Shown here: in pieces, positions 28,119 to 36,964 of the stretch
How positions within the stretch are numbered: position 1 is the first letter of the stretch
Layout of the letters: each line of letters opens with the position of its first letter
DNA from: Onishia taeanensis
GTDB taxonomy: Bacteria; Pseudomonadota; Gammaproteobacteria; Pseudomonadales; Halomonadaceae
Length of the DNA: 64,000 bases
Reading direction: 5' to 3'
Assembly: GCF_013349955.1 (NCBI RefSeq)
Contig: NZ_JABVXC010000010.1
Span: 91,739 to 155,738 of the forward strand
Position numbers and translations under genes: made by a program
The notes under the pieces: generated by a model
Databases searched by the model: none
Told to the model about the DNA's origin: nothing
What the model saw: the letters and a program-made list of their open reading frames with translations, nothing else

Positions 28119-28985
28119 ATGACCGCCCAACTGATCGATGGCAAGGCCATTGCCGCTCATGTTCGTCAACAGGTTGCCCGCCAGGTAGCGGCCCGTCACG
28201 AATCCGGCGCACGCAGTCCAGGCTTGGCCGTGGTCCTGGTCGGTGAAGACGCGGCATCCGAAGTCTATGTCCGCAACAAGCATCGCGCATGCGAAGAAGC
28301 CGGCATTATCTCTTTCCGCCACCAGCTGCCCGCAGACACCCGCCAAGCCGATCTGGAGGCACTGGTCGACGAGCTGAATGACGATGAGCGCGTTGACGGC
28401 ATCCTGGTACAGCTGCCGCTGCCCGAGCACCTGGACCCGCGCCCTATTCTCGAGCGCATTCATCCCGACAAGGATGTCGACGGCTTTCACCCCTACAACC
28501 TCGGTCGCCTAGCTCAGCGCCTTCCGCTGTTGCGCCCCTGCACACCCAAGGGAGTCATGACGCTGCTGCAGGAATCTGGCCTCAACGTTCGCGGACTGGA
28601 CGCCACCATTGTTGGTGCCTCGAACATCGTCGGCCGACCGATGTCCCTGGAGCTGATGCTGGCCGGCTGCACGACGACCGTCTGTCACCGTTTTACCCGG
28701 GACCTGGAGGCTCAGGTGCGCCGCGCCGACCTCTTGGTGGTAGCCGTCGGCAAGCCGGGACTGGTCAAGGGCGAGTGGGTGAAGGAAGGCGCCATCGTCA
28801 TCGACGTGGGCATTAACCGCAATGATGATGGCAAGCTGATCGGTGATGTGGAGTTTGCCCCGGCCGCCGAACGCGCCAGCTACATTACGCCAGTCCCTGG
28901 TGGTGTCGGCCCGATGACAGTCGCCTCACTGCTCGAGAACACCCTGTACGCCGCTGAACTCCACGATCCCATCACGGCCGAATGA
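28119..28985 (+). CDS. folD: Methylenetetrahydrofolate dehydrogenase / cyclohydrolase FolD
   Basis: Bifunctional one-carbon enzyme interconverting 5,10-methylene-, methenyl- and 10-formyl-tetrahydrofolate. The 288-residue protein has the catalytic YxxxK in [15 protein letters not shown], the LVQLPLPEH and [11 protein letters not shown] motifs, the NADP-binding [15 protein letters not shown], and the C-terminal [20 protein letters not shown] ribosome site TAGGAAA precedes the ATG. It is divergent from the tRNA cluster. Confidence 0.97.
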   Translation: MTAQLIDGKAIAAHVRQQVARQVAARHESGARSPGLAVVLVGEDAASEVYVRNKHRACEEAGIISFRHQLPADTRQADLEALVDELNDDERVDGILVQLPLPEHLDPRPILERIHPDKDVDGFHPYNLGRLAQRLPLLRPCTPKGVMTLLQESGLNVRGLDATIVGASNIVGRPMSLELMLAGCTTTVCHRFTRDLEAQVRRADLLVVAVGKPGLVKGEWVKEGAIVIDVGINRNDDGKLIGDVEFAPAAERASYITPVPGGVGPMTVASLLENTLYAAELHDPITAE

Positions 28986-29104
28986 CAGGCAGCGGCCCTG
29001 AGTAGGCGCCAGCCGACTCATTGCGTTAGAATCTCCTTTTTTCGCCCTAGGTGGATCGTCACCGGGGGAATGGCTAATCAACTTGCTAGACGAGGTCAGG
29101 TGAC

Positions 29105-29572
29105 ATGAGCGACCAGAAGATGAACGTCGAAAGCTTCAATCTCGACCACACCAAGGTCAAAGCGCCCTACGTCCGCCTGGCCGGCGTAACCGTCGGCCTG
29201 CATGGCGACGAGATCTACAAGTACGACATGCGCATCTGCCAGCCGAACCAGAACCACATGGACATGCCGGGGCTGCACTCTCTGGAACATCTAATGGCAG
29301 AAATGTCGCGCAACCACACCGACAAGGTCGTCGACATCAGCCCGATGGGCTGTCAGACCGGTTTCTACTGGGCGATGATCAACCACGACGACTACGACGG
29401 CATTCTCACGCTGATCGAAAAGACTCTCGAAGACGTGCTCGAGGCCAAGGAAGTGCCGGCCTGCAACGAAATGCAGTGTGGCTGGGCCGCCAGCCACAGC
29501 CTCGAAGGCGCCAAAGAGATCGCCCGCGGCTTCCTCGCCAAGCGCGATGAATGGCAGCTTATTTTTGAATGA
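29105..29572 (+). CDS. luxS: S-ribosylhomocysteine lyase LuxS
   Basis: Cleaves S-ribosylhomocysteine to homocysteine and DPD, the precursor of autoinducer-2. The 155-residue protein keeps all active-site residues: metal ligands His58 and His62 with Glu61 in [11 protein letters not shown], catalytic Cys83 in MGCQTGFY, and metal ligand Cys125 in [10 protein letters not shown]. The mtnN gene follows after 25 bases, so both steps of the activated methyl cycle from S-adenosylhomocysteine appear to be co-expressed. Confidence 0.97.
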   Translation: MSDQKMNVESFNLDHTKVKAPYVRLAGVTVGLHGDEIYKYDMRICQPNQNHMDMPGLHSLEHLMAEMSRNHTDKVVDISPMGCQTGFYWAMINHDDYDGILTLIEKTLEDVLEAKEVPACNEMQCGWAASHSLEGAKEIARGFLAKRDEWQLIFE

Positions 29573-29597
29573 TCCGCTGACCAAGGGCGACACACGC

Positions 29598-30347
29598 ATG
29601 AACAAGATTGGCATCATCGGCGCCATGGCCGAAGAGGTAGCCCTGCTGACCTCTCATATGGAAGATCGGCGCACTCGTGAGCATGTCGGCTGCACCTTCC
29701 ACACCGGACGTTTGCAAGGCGTTGAGGTGGTGATCCTGCAGTCAGGCATCGGCAAGGTGAATGCGGCGGTAGGCACCACCCTGCTGCTCGACGTTTACAA
29801 GCCCGACGCAGTCATCAATACCGGCTCCGCCGGTGGCTTTGGCGAAGACCTCGCCGTAGGCGATGTGGTGATTTCCTCCGAGGTACGCCATCACGATGTG
29901 GATGCCGTGATCTTCGGCTATGAACATGGTCAAGTCCCGCAGATGCCGGCCGCCTATCTTCCCGATAGCCGGCTGGTCGCGATCGCCAGGGAGTGTGTCG
30001 AATCCCTGGGCGAACTGAGGGTCGTCGAAGGGCTGATCGCGACCGGCGACATCTTCATGTCCTGCCCGGACGCGGTATCACGTACCCGAGGTCGCTTTCC
30101 GACCATGCTCGCCGCCGAGATGGAGGCAGCGGCCATCGCCCAGACCTGCCATCTCTATGGATGCCCCTTCGTGGTCATTCGTGCCCTGTCAGACATTGCA
30201 GGCCAGGAGTCCAATATCTCCTTCAAGGCGTTCATCGACCAGGCCGCCGAGCACTCGGCAAAGATGGTCGAAGCCATGGTCGCCCGCCTGGGCCCGCTTG
30301 ACAGCATCACGCAGAAAACCCAAGAAAGCGCCCTGACGGATGCCTGA
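29598..30347 (+). CDS. mtnN: 5'-methylthioadenosine / S-adenosylhomocysteine nucleosidase
   Basis: Hydrolyses SAH to S-ribosylhomocysteine and adenine, and MTA likewise, feeding LuxS. The 249-residue protein starts MNKIGIIGAMAEEV, which includes the catalytic acid in AEEV, and contains NTGSAGGFGEDLAVGDVV, the purine-site MLAAEMEAAAIAQ and the catalytic aspartate in RALSDIAGQ. ATG 29598 is chosen over in-frame upstream starts inside luxS because it gives the conserved N-terminus. A terminator lies about 90 bases past the stop. Confidence 0.96.
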   Translation: MNKIGIIGAMAEEVALLTSHMEDRRTREHVGCTFHTGRLQGVEVVILQSGIGKVNAAVGTTLLLDVYKPDAVINTGSAGGFGEDLAVGDVVISSEVRHHDVDAVIFGYEHGQVPQMPAAYLPDSRLVAIARECVESLGELRVVEGLIATGDIFMSCPDAVSRTRGRFPTMLAAEMEAAAIAQTCHLYGCPFVVIRALSDIAGQESNISFKAFIDQAAEHSAKMVEAMVARLGPLDSITQKTQESALTDA

Positions 30348-30375
30348 AGCCGTCTTTCACGGCCCCGCCCGAGAC

Positions 30376-30417
30376 AGTCTTTGCGGAATAGTCTTTGCGG
30401 AATAATCTTTTCGGAAT
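30376..30417. repeat. 14-bp tandem repeat, three copies
   Basis: The unit AGTCTTTGCGGAAT occurs at 30376-30389 and 30390-30403, with a diverged third copy AATCTTTTCGGAAT at 30404-30417. It lies between the mtnN stop and its terminator. Confidence 0.88.
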
Positions 30418-30436
30418 AGTGCATCGCTTCACGAAG

Positions 30437-30461
30437 AAGGCGCCAAGCAGGCGTCTTTTTT
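30437..30461 (+). terminator. Rho-independent terminator of luxS-mtnN
   Basis: AAGGCGCC (30437-30444) pairs with GGCGTCTT (30450-30457) around AAGCA and merges with a T-run to 30461. Confidence 0.8.
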
Positions 30462-30531
30462 GCTCATCTCTGTACAATATCGATACAAGGGTTTTACATT
30501 AGGCTCATTTCATCACTTGCGGAGCCCCGCC

Positions 30532-31491
30532 ATGCACGCCGCCTCCCGGCTATCGCGCCGCCTGGCCACCACACTCCTGTTGCTACTGCATTCATTGCTG
30601 ATGGCTGGCTGCACGGCCTATCCGCTGGGCCTCGACGAGACACCCGCCGCCATCGATACCCGTCGCCTCGAGGCCGCGACCTACACGCCAAAGAGCTGGC
30701 CAGAGCCCTTACAGGCGGATGTTCACCTGCCGGTCACTGCGAATGGCACCAGCCTCAGGCCCGCCGCCCTGGTCGTTCATGGCGGGGGCTGGCAGCGTCG
30801 CGAACGGGCCGACATGGACGCCATTGCCGAGCGCCTCGCTCAGCGTGGCTACGTGGCCATCAACATCGACTACCGATTTGCACCAACCTACCGCTTCCCA
30901 GCGCAGCTTCATGACCTGCAACAGGCGATGCACTGGATCAATGACCAGGCCGAGCGCTGGCGTATCGATACCGACCGCATCATTGGCGTCGGCTACTCCT
31001 CCGGTGCGCACCTCATCAGCCTGCTAGCCGTAATGAATAGCGACAACCCACTCGACAGTCCCTTTGGTGGCCCCGACACAAGGCTTGCTGGCGTGTTGGC
31101 CGGCGGCACGCCGACCGACCTTCTGCGGTTCGACGACGGCCGACTGCTCACCGACTTCATCGGTGGCACTCAGGCCGAGTATCCGGATCGCTATCGCCAA
31201 GCATCACCGCTACACCAGCTTGGCGATAGCGCCCCACCCTTCTTCCTCTTTCATGGCAATCTCGACGGCCTAGTGCCGATTGAGCAAGCCGAGGTCTTCC
31301 ATGCGGCCCTGAACGACCGCGGCATTGCCAATACGTTGTATCGACTAACGTTACGCGGCCACTACACCACCTTCCTCACGGCCGGCCCAGCCATCGAGAC
31401 AGGGCTTGATTTCCTCGACCGCCAACTGGCGCCGCCCCCGATCACAGCACAGTCTGCATCGGGTATCATGGCTATTCCCCCTAACCGCTGA
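30532..31491 (+). CDS. Lipoprotein alpha/beta-hydrolase (esterase, HSL/BD-FAE-like)
   Basis: A predicted lipid-anchored esterase of 319 residues. The N-terminus is a lipoprotein signal peptide: basic start, a leucine-rich core and the lipobox LMAGC. The mature part has the oxyanion motif VVHGGGW, nucleophile elbow GVGYSSGAHL, an aspartate in FHGNLDGLVP and histidine in RGHYTTF, a complete catalytic triad. ATG 30532 is preceded by GGAG at 30521; the longer open frame upstream is unlikely. The substrate is unknown. It is 11 bases upstream of the asparaginase gene and probably co-transcribed. Confidence 0.87.
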   Translation: MHAASRLSRRLATTLLLLLHSLLMAGCTAYPLGLDETPAAIDTRRLEAATYTPKSWPEPLQADVHLPVTANGTSLRPAALVVHGGGWQRRERADMDAIAERLAQRGYVAINIDYRFAPTYRFPAQLHDLQQAMHWINDQAERWRIDTDRIIGVGYSSGAHLISLLAVMNSDNPLDSPFGGPDTRLAGVLAGGTPTDLLRFDDGRLLTDFIGGTQAEYPDRYRQASPLHQLGDSAPPFFLFHGNLDGLVPIEQAEVFHAALNDRGIANTLYRLTLRGHYTTFLTAGPAIETGLDFLDRQLAPPPITAQSASGIMAIPPNR

Positions 31492-31502
31492 CAGGAGCCC
31501 CC

Positions 31503-32546
31503 ATGCACGAGCCCCGTTCCCCCCTCTTGATCCTCTATACGGGCGGCACTCTCGGCATGGTCGAGACCCCTCAAGGCCTCGCTCCAGGCGGCAACTTCGA
31601 GCCTCGTCTTCGCGATGCGCTGAGCACACTGCACCCAGCCCGGCGCGCCAGCCTGCCGGACTTCGACTTTATCGCCATGCCATCGCCCATCGACTCGAGC
31701 AGCGCAACGCCTGCCGACTGGCAGGCGCTCGCTGCCTTGATCGATGATCACCAGCAAGCCTATTCCGGCATCGTCATCCTGCACGGTACCGATACGCTTA
31801 GCTGGACCGCCAGCAGCCTGGCCTTCCAATTGCAGGGCATCGACAAGCCAGTGGTGGTGACCGGTGCGATGCACCCACTGGAAGCCGAGGCTAGCGATGC
31901 GCTCGCCAACGTTGAGGGCGCCCTGCGCTTTGCCGCTCAGCCGGCGCTCCAGGAAGTCGCGCTCTACTTCGCCGGACGCCTGCTGCGCGGCGTGCGCGCC
32001 CGCAAGTGGCAAACGCAAGCAGAAGACGCCTTCATCAGCCCCAACTATCCGTTGCTCGGCGAACTGGTCGACGGTGCCCCGGTACTCTATCCCGGCCGCG
32101 GACTTGCCGACCACCAGCGCGGCGCCCAGCGTTTCGAGCTAGCGGACTATCACACCCTAGGCCCCTCGCCAGTGGTAAGAGTCACCTTATGGCCAGGCAT
32201 CACCGCACGACAACTCGGCACGATGCTGCTCGATGACGCCGTCAGCGGTGCCCTGCTGGAAGTCTGGGGGGGAGGCAATATTGCCGCAGACCCAGCGTTC
32301 ATCGAAGTGCTCGCCCAGGCCCGGGGTGAAGGCAAGCTGGTCGCCGCCATCAGCCAGTGCCCGCAGGGCCGAATCGAGATCGGCTCCTATGCGGCCGGCC
32401 AAGGCCTCAAGGATTCAGAGGTACTCTCAGGCGATGACATGACACCCGAGGCCGCCATGACCAAGCTGATTCACCTATTGGCCCAGCCGCTCAGCGATAC
32501 GGATCGACGTCGGCACTTCCTGACCAACCTTGTCGGCGAACGCTGA
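31503..32546 (+). CDS. ansA: Type I (cytoplasmic) L-asparaginase
   Basis: Hydrolyses L-asparagine to aspartate and ammonia. The 347-residue protein has the first active-site motif YTGGTLGM (TGGT at 13-16) and the second, ILHGTDTLSWTASSLAF, plus the VVTGAMHPL stretch. No signal peptide is visible, so it is placed in the cytoplasm as AnsA-type rather than the periplasmic AnsB type. Its link to a lipoprotein esterase is unexplained. Confidence 0.93.
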   Translation: MHEPRSPLLILYTGGTLGMVETPQGLAPGGNFEPRLRDALSTLHPARRASLPDFDFIAMPSPIDSSSATPADWQALAALIDDHQQAYSGIVILHGTDTLSWTASSLAFQLQGIDKPVVVTGAMHPLEAEASDALANVEGALRFAAQPALQEVALYFAGRLLRGVRARKWQTQAEDAFISPNYPLLGELVDGAPVLYPGRGLADHQRGAQRFELADYHTLGPSPVVRVTLWPGITARQLGTMLLDDAVSGALLEVWGGGNIAADPAFIEVLAQARGEGKLVAAISQCPQGRIEIGSYAAGQGLKDSEVLSGDDMTPEAAMTKLIHLLAQPLSDTDRRRHFLTNLVGER

Positions 32547-32771
32547 GCCAAGGGGCGCCCCCTTGAATGGGCTCGCCCACCTCAGGCATAAACAGGTGGC
32601 ACCGGAGAGAAAGTCTGGCAGGCTGAGAGATAGACGTCACACAGGCAAAAGCATAGACACTCGGTATCACGCCGAATGGCAGGATCTTCGAGTTTAGCAG
32701 TCCTTAGGACCCACGATCCTGAAGGCATGGGATCACCGACACAGTCTTGACCCGTCACAAGGAGCATCAAC

Positions 32772-33008
32772 ATGGAACATGGCGCACACCCCTTCAGTGA
32801 ACTATTCGAGCAGCTCGGCCTGCCCGCCGATGACGCCTCCATCCAGGCCTTTATCGAGCGTCATGCGCCACTTCCCGACGACGTCGAGCTGGCCGAAGCC
32901 CCCTTCTGGAATCGCTCGCAGGCGGAGCTGGTTCGTAGCGCCCTTGAAGAAGACGCCGACTGGGCAGAGGTGGTCGATCAGTTGAATGCGGCGCTGCGCG
33001 GGAATTGA
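32772..33008 (+). CDS. DUF2789-family small protein
   Basis: A 78-residue acidic protein of unknown function. The whole sequence fits the DUF2789 family as I know it: an N-terminal FSELFEQLGLPADDASI helix, HAPLPDDVELAEAPFW, and the terminal LEEDADWAEVVDQLNAALR. AAGGAG lies eight bases before the ATG. It stands alone; the 225 bases before it contain no gene that I recognise. Confidence 0.85.
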   Translation: MEHGAHPFSELFEQLGLPADDASIQAFIERHAPLPDDVELAEAPFWNRSQAELVRSALEEDADWAEVVDQLNAALRGN

Positions 33009-33039
33009 GAAAAGCTCGTCGGTCTTGACGAATCACTAT

Positions 33040-33066
33040 CTCAACTTCCTCAACTCCCTCAACTTC
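33040..33066. repeat. 9-bp tandem repeat, three copies
   Basis: CTCAACTTC, CTCAACTCC and CTCAACTTC follow one another between the convergent DUF2789 gene and the RatA-like gene. The last base touches the stop codon of the minus-strand gene. Confidence 0.75.
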
Positions 33067-33476
33067 TACAGCCGCGCCTCCACGCGTTCGAGGATCTGTC
33101 GGCTGACCCTACCCACCAGCGGGCGGGCCGCCTTGTTGACGGCCCGCTCCACTAGGCGGTTCTTGATCACGTAATCGAGGGTGAGGGAGACATGCGTACC
33201 CTCAGGCACTGGCGTCAATCGATAACAGCCCTGATTCTTCACCCCGTCGATGGATTCCCAGGCCAAACGCTCCGGCGAACGGGATTCCGTAATCGCCACG
33301 TCGAAGGTCCAGTCGACGCCCACCGCCCGGACATGCCAGCGGTAGCGATCATCGCCGAGGGGCTCGATGGACTCGATCAGATCGGAATACTCGGCGAAGT
33401 CCTCGACTCTTTTGAGTAGCTCGAAGACCCGCTCCGGCGTCGCCGGCAATGTCGCGCTGTGTTCGATGGTGGCCAT
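33066..33476 (-). CDS. RatA-like SRPBCC / coenzyme Q-binding (COQ10-type) protein
   Basis: A 136-residue START-like protein beginning MATIEHSATLPATPERVFELL, with the family's VEDFAEYSDLIESIEPL and C-terminal amphipathic helix (VSRQILERVEARL). Relatives include Coq10, which binds ubiquinone, and E. coli RatA, named as a ribosome-association toxin; this member is nearer the generic polyketide-cyclase-like group and lies apart from ratB, ssrA and smpB, so the role is open. The start is set at 33476, where the recognisable fold begins. Confidence 0.82.
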   Translation of the reverse strand: MATIEHSATLPATPERVFELLKRVEDFAEYSDLIESIEPLGDDRYRWHVRAVGVDWTFDVAITESRSPERLAWESIDGVKNQGCYRLTPVPEGTHVSLTLDYVIKNRLVERAVNKAARPLVGRVSRQILERVEARL

Positions 33477-33634
33477 AGTCGAGTTCCGGTTGCTGGTGCG
33501 CAGATATGCCGAGGGTAACCAGCTCGTCTCATCAAGACCAGCACCCTTACGCCACACGACAGCCGTCAGCGCTTCTCTTCAGGCCTGCAACGTCCCATCA
33601 GATTCCGCTTGTAAACCGTTCCACTTGGCAGGCC

Positions 33635-35347
33635 TCACTCCCCCATATAGCGCGCCCGCTTCTTCGCCTTCACTTTTGCGACCTCGACCCGCACCAGACC
33701 GTCCACGCAGTAACCAAAGTCGGCATCGACGCTGAAGTCCAGGAACTGCGCACCGCCAGACGTGCACAGCTCGGTGTAATGCTTGTAGAGCGCCGGCACC
33801 GTCACGCCATGCATGCCGAGCTGTTGCTTGAGCACCTTGAAGTCCGCAGCAGCATCCTGGTGGCAAAACAGCGCCCTGGCCTCCTCCACCGTGGACGACG
33901 AGACCCGAAACGGCGCGCGAGCGCGAACACCTGACTCCTTGGCGCCATAATAGTGCTGGTAGTAATACACCAGCAGCTCCAGAGCGGCTCGTGGAATCGC
34001 ATTGGAGAGCGATACCGGGCCGACCATCCAGGCGACCGACGGATTGGCCTTCAAGTAGGCGCCGATGCCAAACCAAAGCAGGTCCAGGCTACGCCGCCCC
34101 CAGTAGCGAGGTTGCACGAAACTGCGCCCCAGCTCTATTCCTTCGCCGACGCTTGCCAGCCACTGCTCCGACAAATCGAATAATGACGCCGAATATAGCC
34201 CTTCGGCGCCATGGGTATTCAATACCTCACCGACCCTCGCCAGACGGTAGGCGCCGGCTATCTCCATGGCCTTGTCGTCCCATACCAGCAGGTGCTGATA
34301 ATGACGGTCATAGTCGTCCAGGTCACGGTGCTCGCCGGTACCCTCGCCCACGCGCCTGAAGGTCAGCTCGCGCAATCGCCCCAACTCACGCATCACCACG
34401 GAATCCGCGCGATAGTCGTGCAGCAGAATCCGCATGCCGTCCTTGGTCGTGCCCAGACACTGCGCCTCATCGAGCTCGGCACGCAAGGCCTGGCGCGGCT
34501 CCGGGTGAGCGATCGGTCGTTCGGTGACAAAAAGCGGAGCGCGATTCTTGGCTAGCCGATAGACGTGCTTGCGCAGCAGCTTGAGCTTGGTGCGGTTGGT
34601 CAGCGTCGGCAGGTCGAATCGCGCCAGGGGAATGGGTTCCCCGATGCGGATCGGCAGATCCACGGCGTGCTTCTTGAACATCTCATTGACCAGCAGCAGC
34701 CCGCCCAGCGGCCGATAGATCATCGAAAGCGAATAAAACAGCGCGGAATTACGCCCGCCCACGTGCACCGGCAAGATCGGAGCATTCGTCTTGCGGGCCA
34801 AGTGCAGAAAGCCACTCAACCAGGGGCCGTCCTTGATGCCGGCGGGCCCTGCCCGGGACACCTCACCGGCGGGGAAGACGATGACCGCCTGCTCTGCCAT
34901 CAGCGCTTCGTTACCGGCACGCGCCGTCTTGCGGTACCCCTTGCCGGTCAGGTTGTCGACCGGCAACAGCAAGGGCCGCAGCGGCACGAATTCCCACAGC
35001 AGGTCGTTGACCATCACCTTGACGTCGCGGCGCACCTCCCCAACCAGTTTGAGCAGCGCCAGGCCATCCAACGTCCCCAGCGGATGGTTGGCGACGATCA
35101 CGACTCGCCCTTCGCTGGGGATGTTGCATCGATCTCTGGCCGAGGTCATGTAACTGAAGCGGAAATGCTCCAGCACATGATCAACGAACTCGAAGGGGCC
35201 AGCGTCGCGGTGCCGCGCCAGAAAGTCGTTGACCTCATCCTCATGCATCAAGCGTCGCAACAACCCCATGGCAGGCTGACGTACCAAGGGCGCGCGACCA
35301 TTCAGGGCGGGGTACTTGTCGTCGATCAGGCGTTCGATATCGAGCAT
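33635..35347 (-). CDS. Two-domain acyltransferase: PlsC-like plus OlsB-like GNAT (OlsF-type)
   Basis: A 570-residue fusion. The N-terminal half resembles lysophospholipid/1-acyl-glycerol acyltransferases, with VIVANHPLGTLDGLALL (His and Asp at about 88 and 93) and VFPAGEVSRAGPAGIKDGPW. The C-terminal half (about 290-545) resembles the OlsB/hemolysin N-acyltransferase family: RELTFRRVGEG, DDYDRHYQHLLVWD, GAYRL and ELGRSFVQPRYW. This order matches OlsF, which makes ornithine lipids in one polypeptide. ATG 35347 has a strong site GGAGGA; the 14-codon upstream extension does not. The substrate assignment is inference. Confidence 0.82.
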   Translation of the reverse strand: MLDIERLIDDKYPALNGRAPLVRQPAMGLLRRLMHEDEVNDFLARHRDAGPFEFVDHVLEHFRFSYMTSARDRCNIPSEGRVVIVANHPLGTLDGLALLKLVGEVRRDVKVMVNDLLWEFVPLRPLLLPVDNLTGKGYRKTARAGNEALMAEQAVIVFPAGEVSRAGPAGIKDGPWLSGFLHLARKTNAPILPVHVGGRNSALFYSLSMIYRPLGGLLLVNEMFKKHAVDLPIRIGEPIPLARFDLPTLTNRTKLKLLRKHVYRLAKNRAPLFVTERPIAHPEPRQALRAELDEAQCLGTTKDGMRILLHDYRADSVVMRELGRLRELTFRRVGEGTGEHRDLDDYDRHYQHLLVWDDKAMEIAGAYRLARVGEVLNTHGAEGLYSASLFDLSEQWLASVGEGIELGRSFVQPRYWGRRSLDLLWFGIGAYLKANPSVAWMVGPVSLSNAIPRAALELLVYYYQHYYGAKESGVRARAPFRVSSSTVEEARALFCHQDAAADFKVLKQQLGMHGVTVPALYKHYTELCTSGGAQFLDFSVDADFGYCVDGLVRVEVAKVKAKKRARYMGE

Positions 35348-35529
35348 CGGGGTTCCTCCGGTGATGTCGATATCCTGGGCAAATGCCATGACCAGTCCAT
35401 GTCAGAGACATGGCGAAAGCATGACAGCGGCGACGCCAGTCTCTACAATGCGCGGCTCGTCCGGACCGGATCCCGGGCGTCCGCGCCGCCAGGCTGCGGC
35501 CTAAACAAATTCTCCGAAAGGACATCTCC

Positions 35530-36330
35530 ATGACCTCTTCTATTCCCCGTGCCGTGGTGATCTACTCCGGCGGCATGGACTCTTACACGGTGCTGCACCG
35601 GGCCCGCCGCGAGGGCTATGAGCTCCACGCCCTGTCGTTCAACTACGGGCAGCGTCACGCCCGGGAGCTGGACACCGCCAAACAGGTCTGTGCAGAGCTC
35701 GGAATCGCTCATCAGATCGTCGATATCCGCGCCATTCACGGTCTGATCGATAGCTCAGCTCTCACCGACGCCTCCCAGGCACTGCCCGGCGGCGACTACG
35801 ATGCCGACAACCTGAGCGCCACCGTGGTGCCGAACCGCAACATGATCCTGCTGTCGCTGGCCATCGCCCAGGCGGTGAACATCGGTGCCGAGCGGGTTTT
35901 CTACGGTGCCCACGGCGGCGATCATGTGCTGTACCCGGATTGCCGGCCCGAGTTCGTCGAGAAGATGAACAACGTGGCGGCCATCGCCAATTTTTCCCCG
36001 GTGGCCATCGAGGCGCCTTACCTGCACAAGGGCAAGGACGAGATACTGGCCGACGGCCTCGCCATGGGGCTGGACTACGCCAACACCTGGACCTGCTACC
36101 TGGGGGAGACACTGGCCTGCGGCGAGTGTGGCAGCTGCCGCGAGCGCCTGGCCGCCTTTGCACGGCATGGCTTGAACGACCCGCTGAGCTATTCTCAGCG
36201 GCCCGGCTCTGATGAAAAAGCCGCCGCATCACCGCAGCCCGGCTCTGATGAAAAAACTGCCGCATCACAGCGGTCCGCCACTGACCCAGAAGCCAGCGCT
36301 GACAACAGCGAAGGTCGCCGCGATGTATAG
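35530..36330 (+). CDS. queC: 7-cyano-7-deazaguanine (preQ0) synthase QueC
   Basis: ATP-dependent conversion of 7-carboxy-7-deazaguanine and ammonia to preQ0 in queuosine synthesis. It has the PP-loop motif [28 protein letters not shown] and the zinc-binding cysteines in [11 protein letters not shown]. The body ends at about residue 222; the extra C-terminal tail is low-complexity and contains a 12-residue tandem repeat ([12 protein letters not shown] / [12 protein letters not shown]). AAGGA precedes the ATG. The stop overlaps the queE start, so que genes are translationally coupled. Confidence 0.95.
   Translation: MTSSIPRAVVIYSGGMDSYTVLHRARREGYELHALSFNYGQRHARELDTAKQVCAELGIAHQIVDIRAIHGLIDSSALTDASQALPGGDYDADNLSATVVPNRNMILLSLAIAQAVNIGAERVFYGAHGGDHVLYPDCRPEFVEKMNNVAAIANFSPVAIEAPYLHKGKDEILADGLAMGLDYANTWTCYLGETLACGECGSCRERLAAFARHGLNDPLSYSQRPGSDEKAAASPQPGSDEKTAASQRSATDPEASADNSEGRRDV
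36201..36272 (+). repeat. 36-bp in-frame tandem duplication in the queC tail
   Basis: Units 36201-36236 and 36237-36272 are identical over their first 19 bases and differ at few positions after that. Each adds 12 residues to QueC, and each also carries an ATG in the queE frame. Confidence 0.88.
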
Positions 36331-36964
36331 CGTCAAGGAAGCCTTTTATACCCTGCAGGGCGAAGGTGCCCGGGCCGGGCGTGCCAGCGTTTTCTGCCGC
36401 TTCGCCGGCTGCAATCTTTGGTCGGGACGCGAACAGGACCGGGCCACCAGCGCCTGCCGCTTCTGCGATACCGACTTCGTCGGCACCGACGGGCAGAATG
36501 GCGGTCGTTTTCGCAACGCCGATGGGCTCGCCGATCACCTTGCCGCGCTTTGGCCACCAGTGCCAGGCGGTCAGCGCTATGTGGTCTTCACCGGTGGTGA
36601 GCCGCTGCTACAGCTGGACGCGACGCTGATCGAGGCCCTGCATGCCCGCGATTTCGAAATCGCCGTGGAGACCAATGGCACGCTCACGCCGCCGGCCGGT
36701 ATCGACTGGCTGTGTGTCAGCCCCAAGGGCGACACCTCGCTTGCCATCACGGCAGGCGACGAGCTGAAACTGGTCTATCCGCAACAGGACGCCCCACCCG
36801 AACGTTTCGCCGGGCTCGACTTTCGACACTTCTATCTGCAGCCCATGGACCTCGCCCCGCTGGGCGGAGACGGCAATACCATGGGCGACGTCGTCGACTA
36901 CTGCCTGAGTGCACCTCAATGGCAGCTGTCGCTGCAGACTCACAAGATCGCGGGGATCGACTGA
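36323..36964 (+). CDS. queE: 7-carboxy-7-deazaguanine synthase QueE
   Basis: Radical SAM enzyme that rearranges 6-carboxytetrahydropterin into 7-carboxy-7-deazaguanine. The 213-residue protein begins [20 protein letters not shown] and has the substrate-type cluster segment [11 protein letters not shown] with the third cysteine in [11 protein letters not shown], the variant CX14CX2C-type spacing of QueE rather than CX3CX2[11 protein letters not shown] and VETNGTL follow. ATG 36323 overlaps the end of queC; an in-frame extension back to 36212 comes from the queC repeat and is not family sequence. Confidence 0.93.
   Translation: MYSVKEAFYTLQGEGARAGRASVFCRFAGCNLWSGREQDRATSACRFCDTDFVGTDGQNGGRFRNADGLADHLAALWPPVPGGQRYVVFTGGEPLLQLDATLIEALHARDFEIAVETNGTLTPPAGIDWLCVSPKGDTSLAITAGDELKLVYPQQDAPPERFAGLDFRHFYLQPMDLAPLGGDGNTMGDVVDYCLSAPQWQLSLQTHKIAGID

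Noticed and set aside
35390..35529. Possible preQ1 riboswitch upstream of queC
   Set aside because: I looked for the preQ1-I pattern of a C-rich stem with an A-rich tail. The leader has only a loose AAACAAA-like stretch and no convincing pseudoknot.
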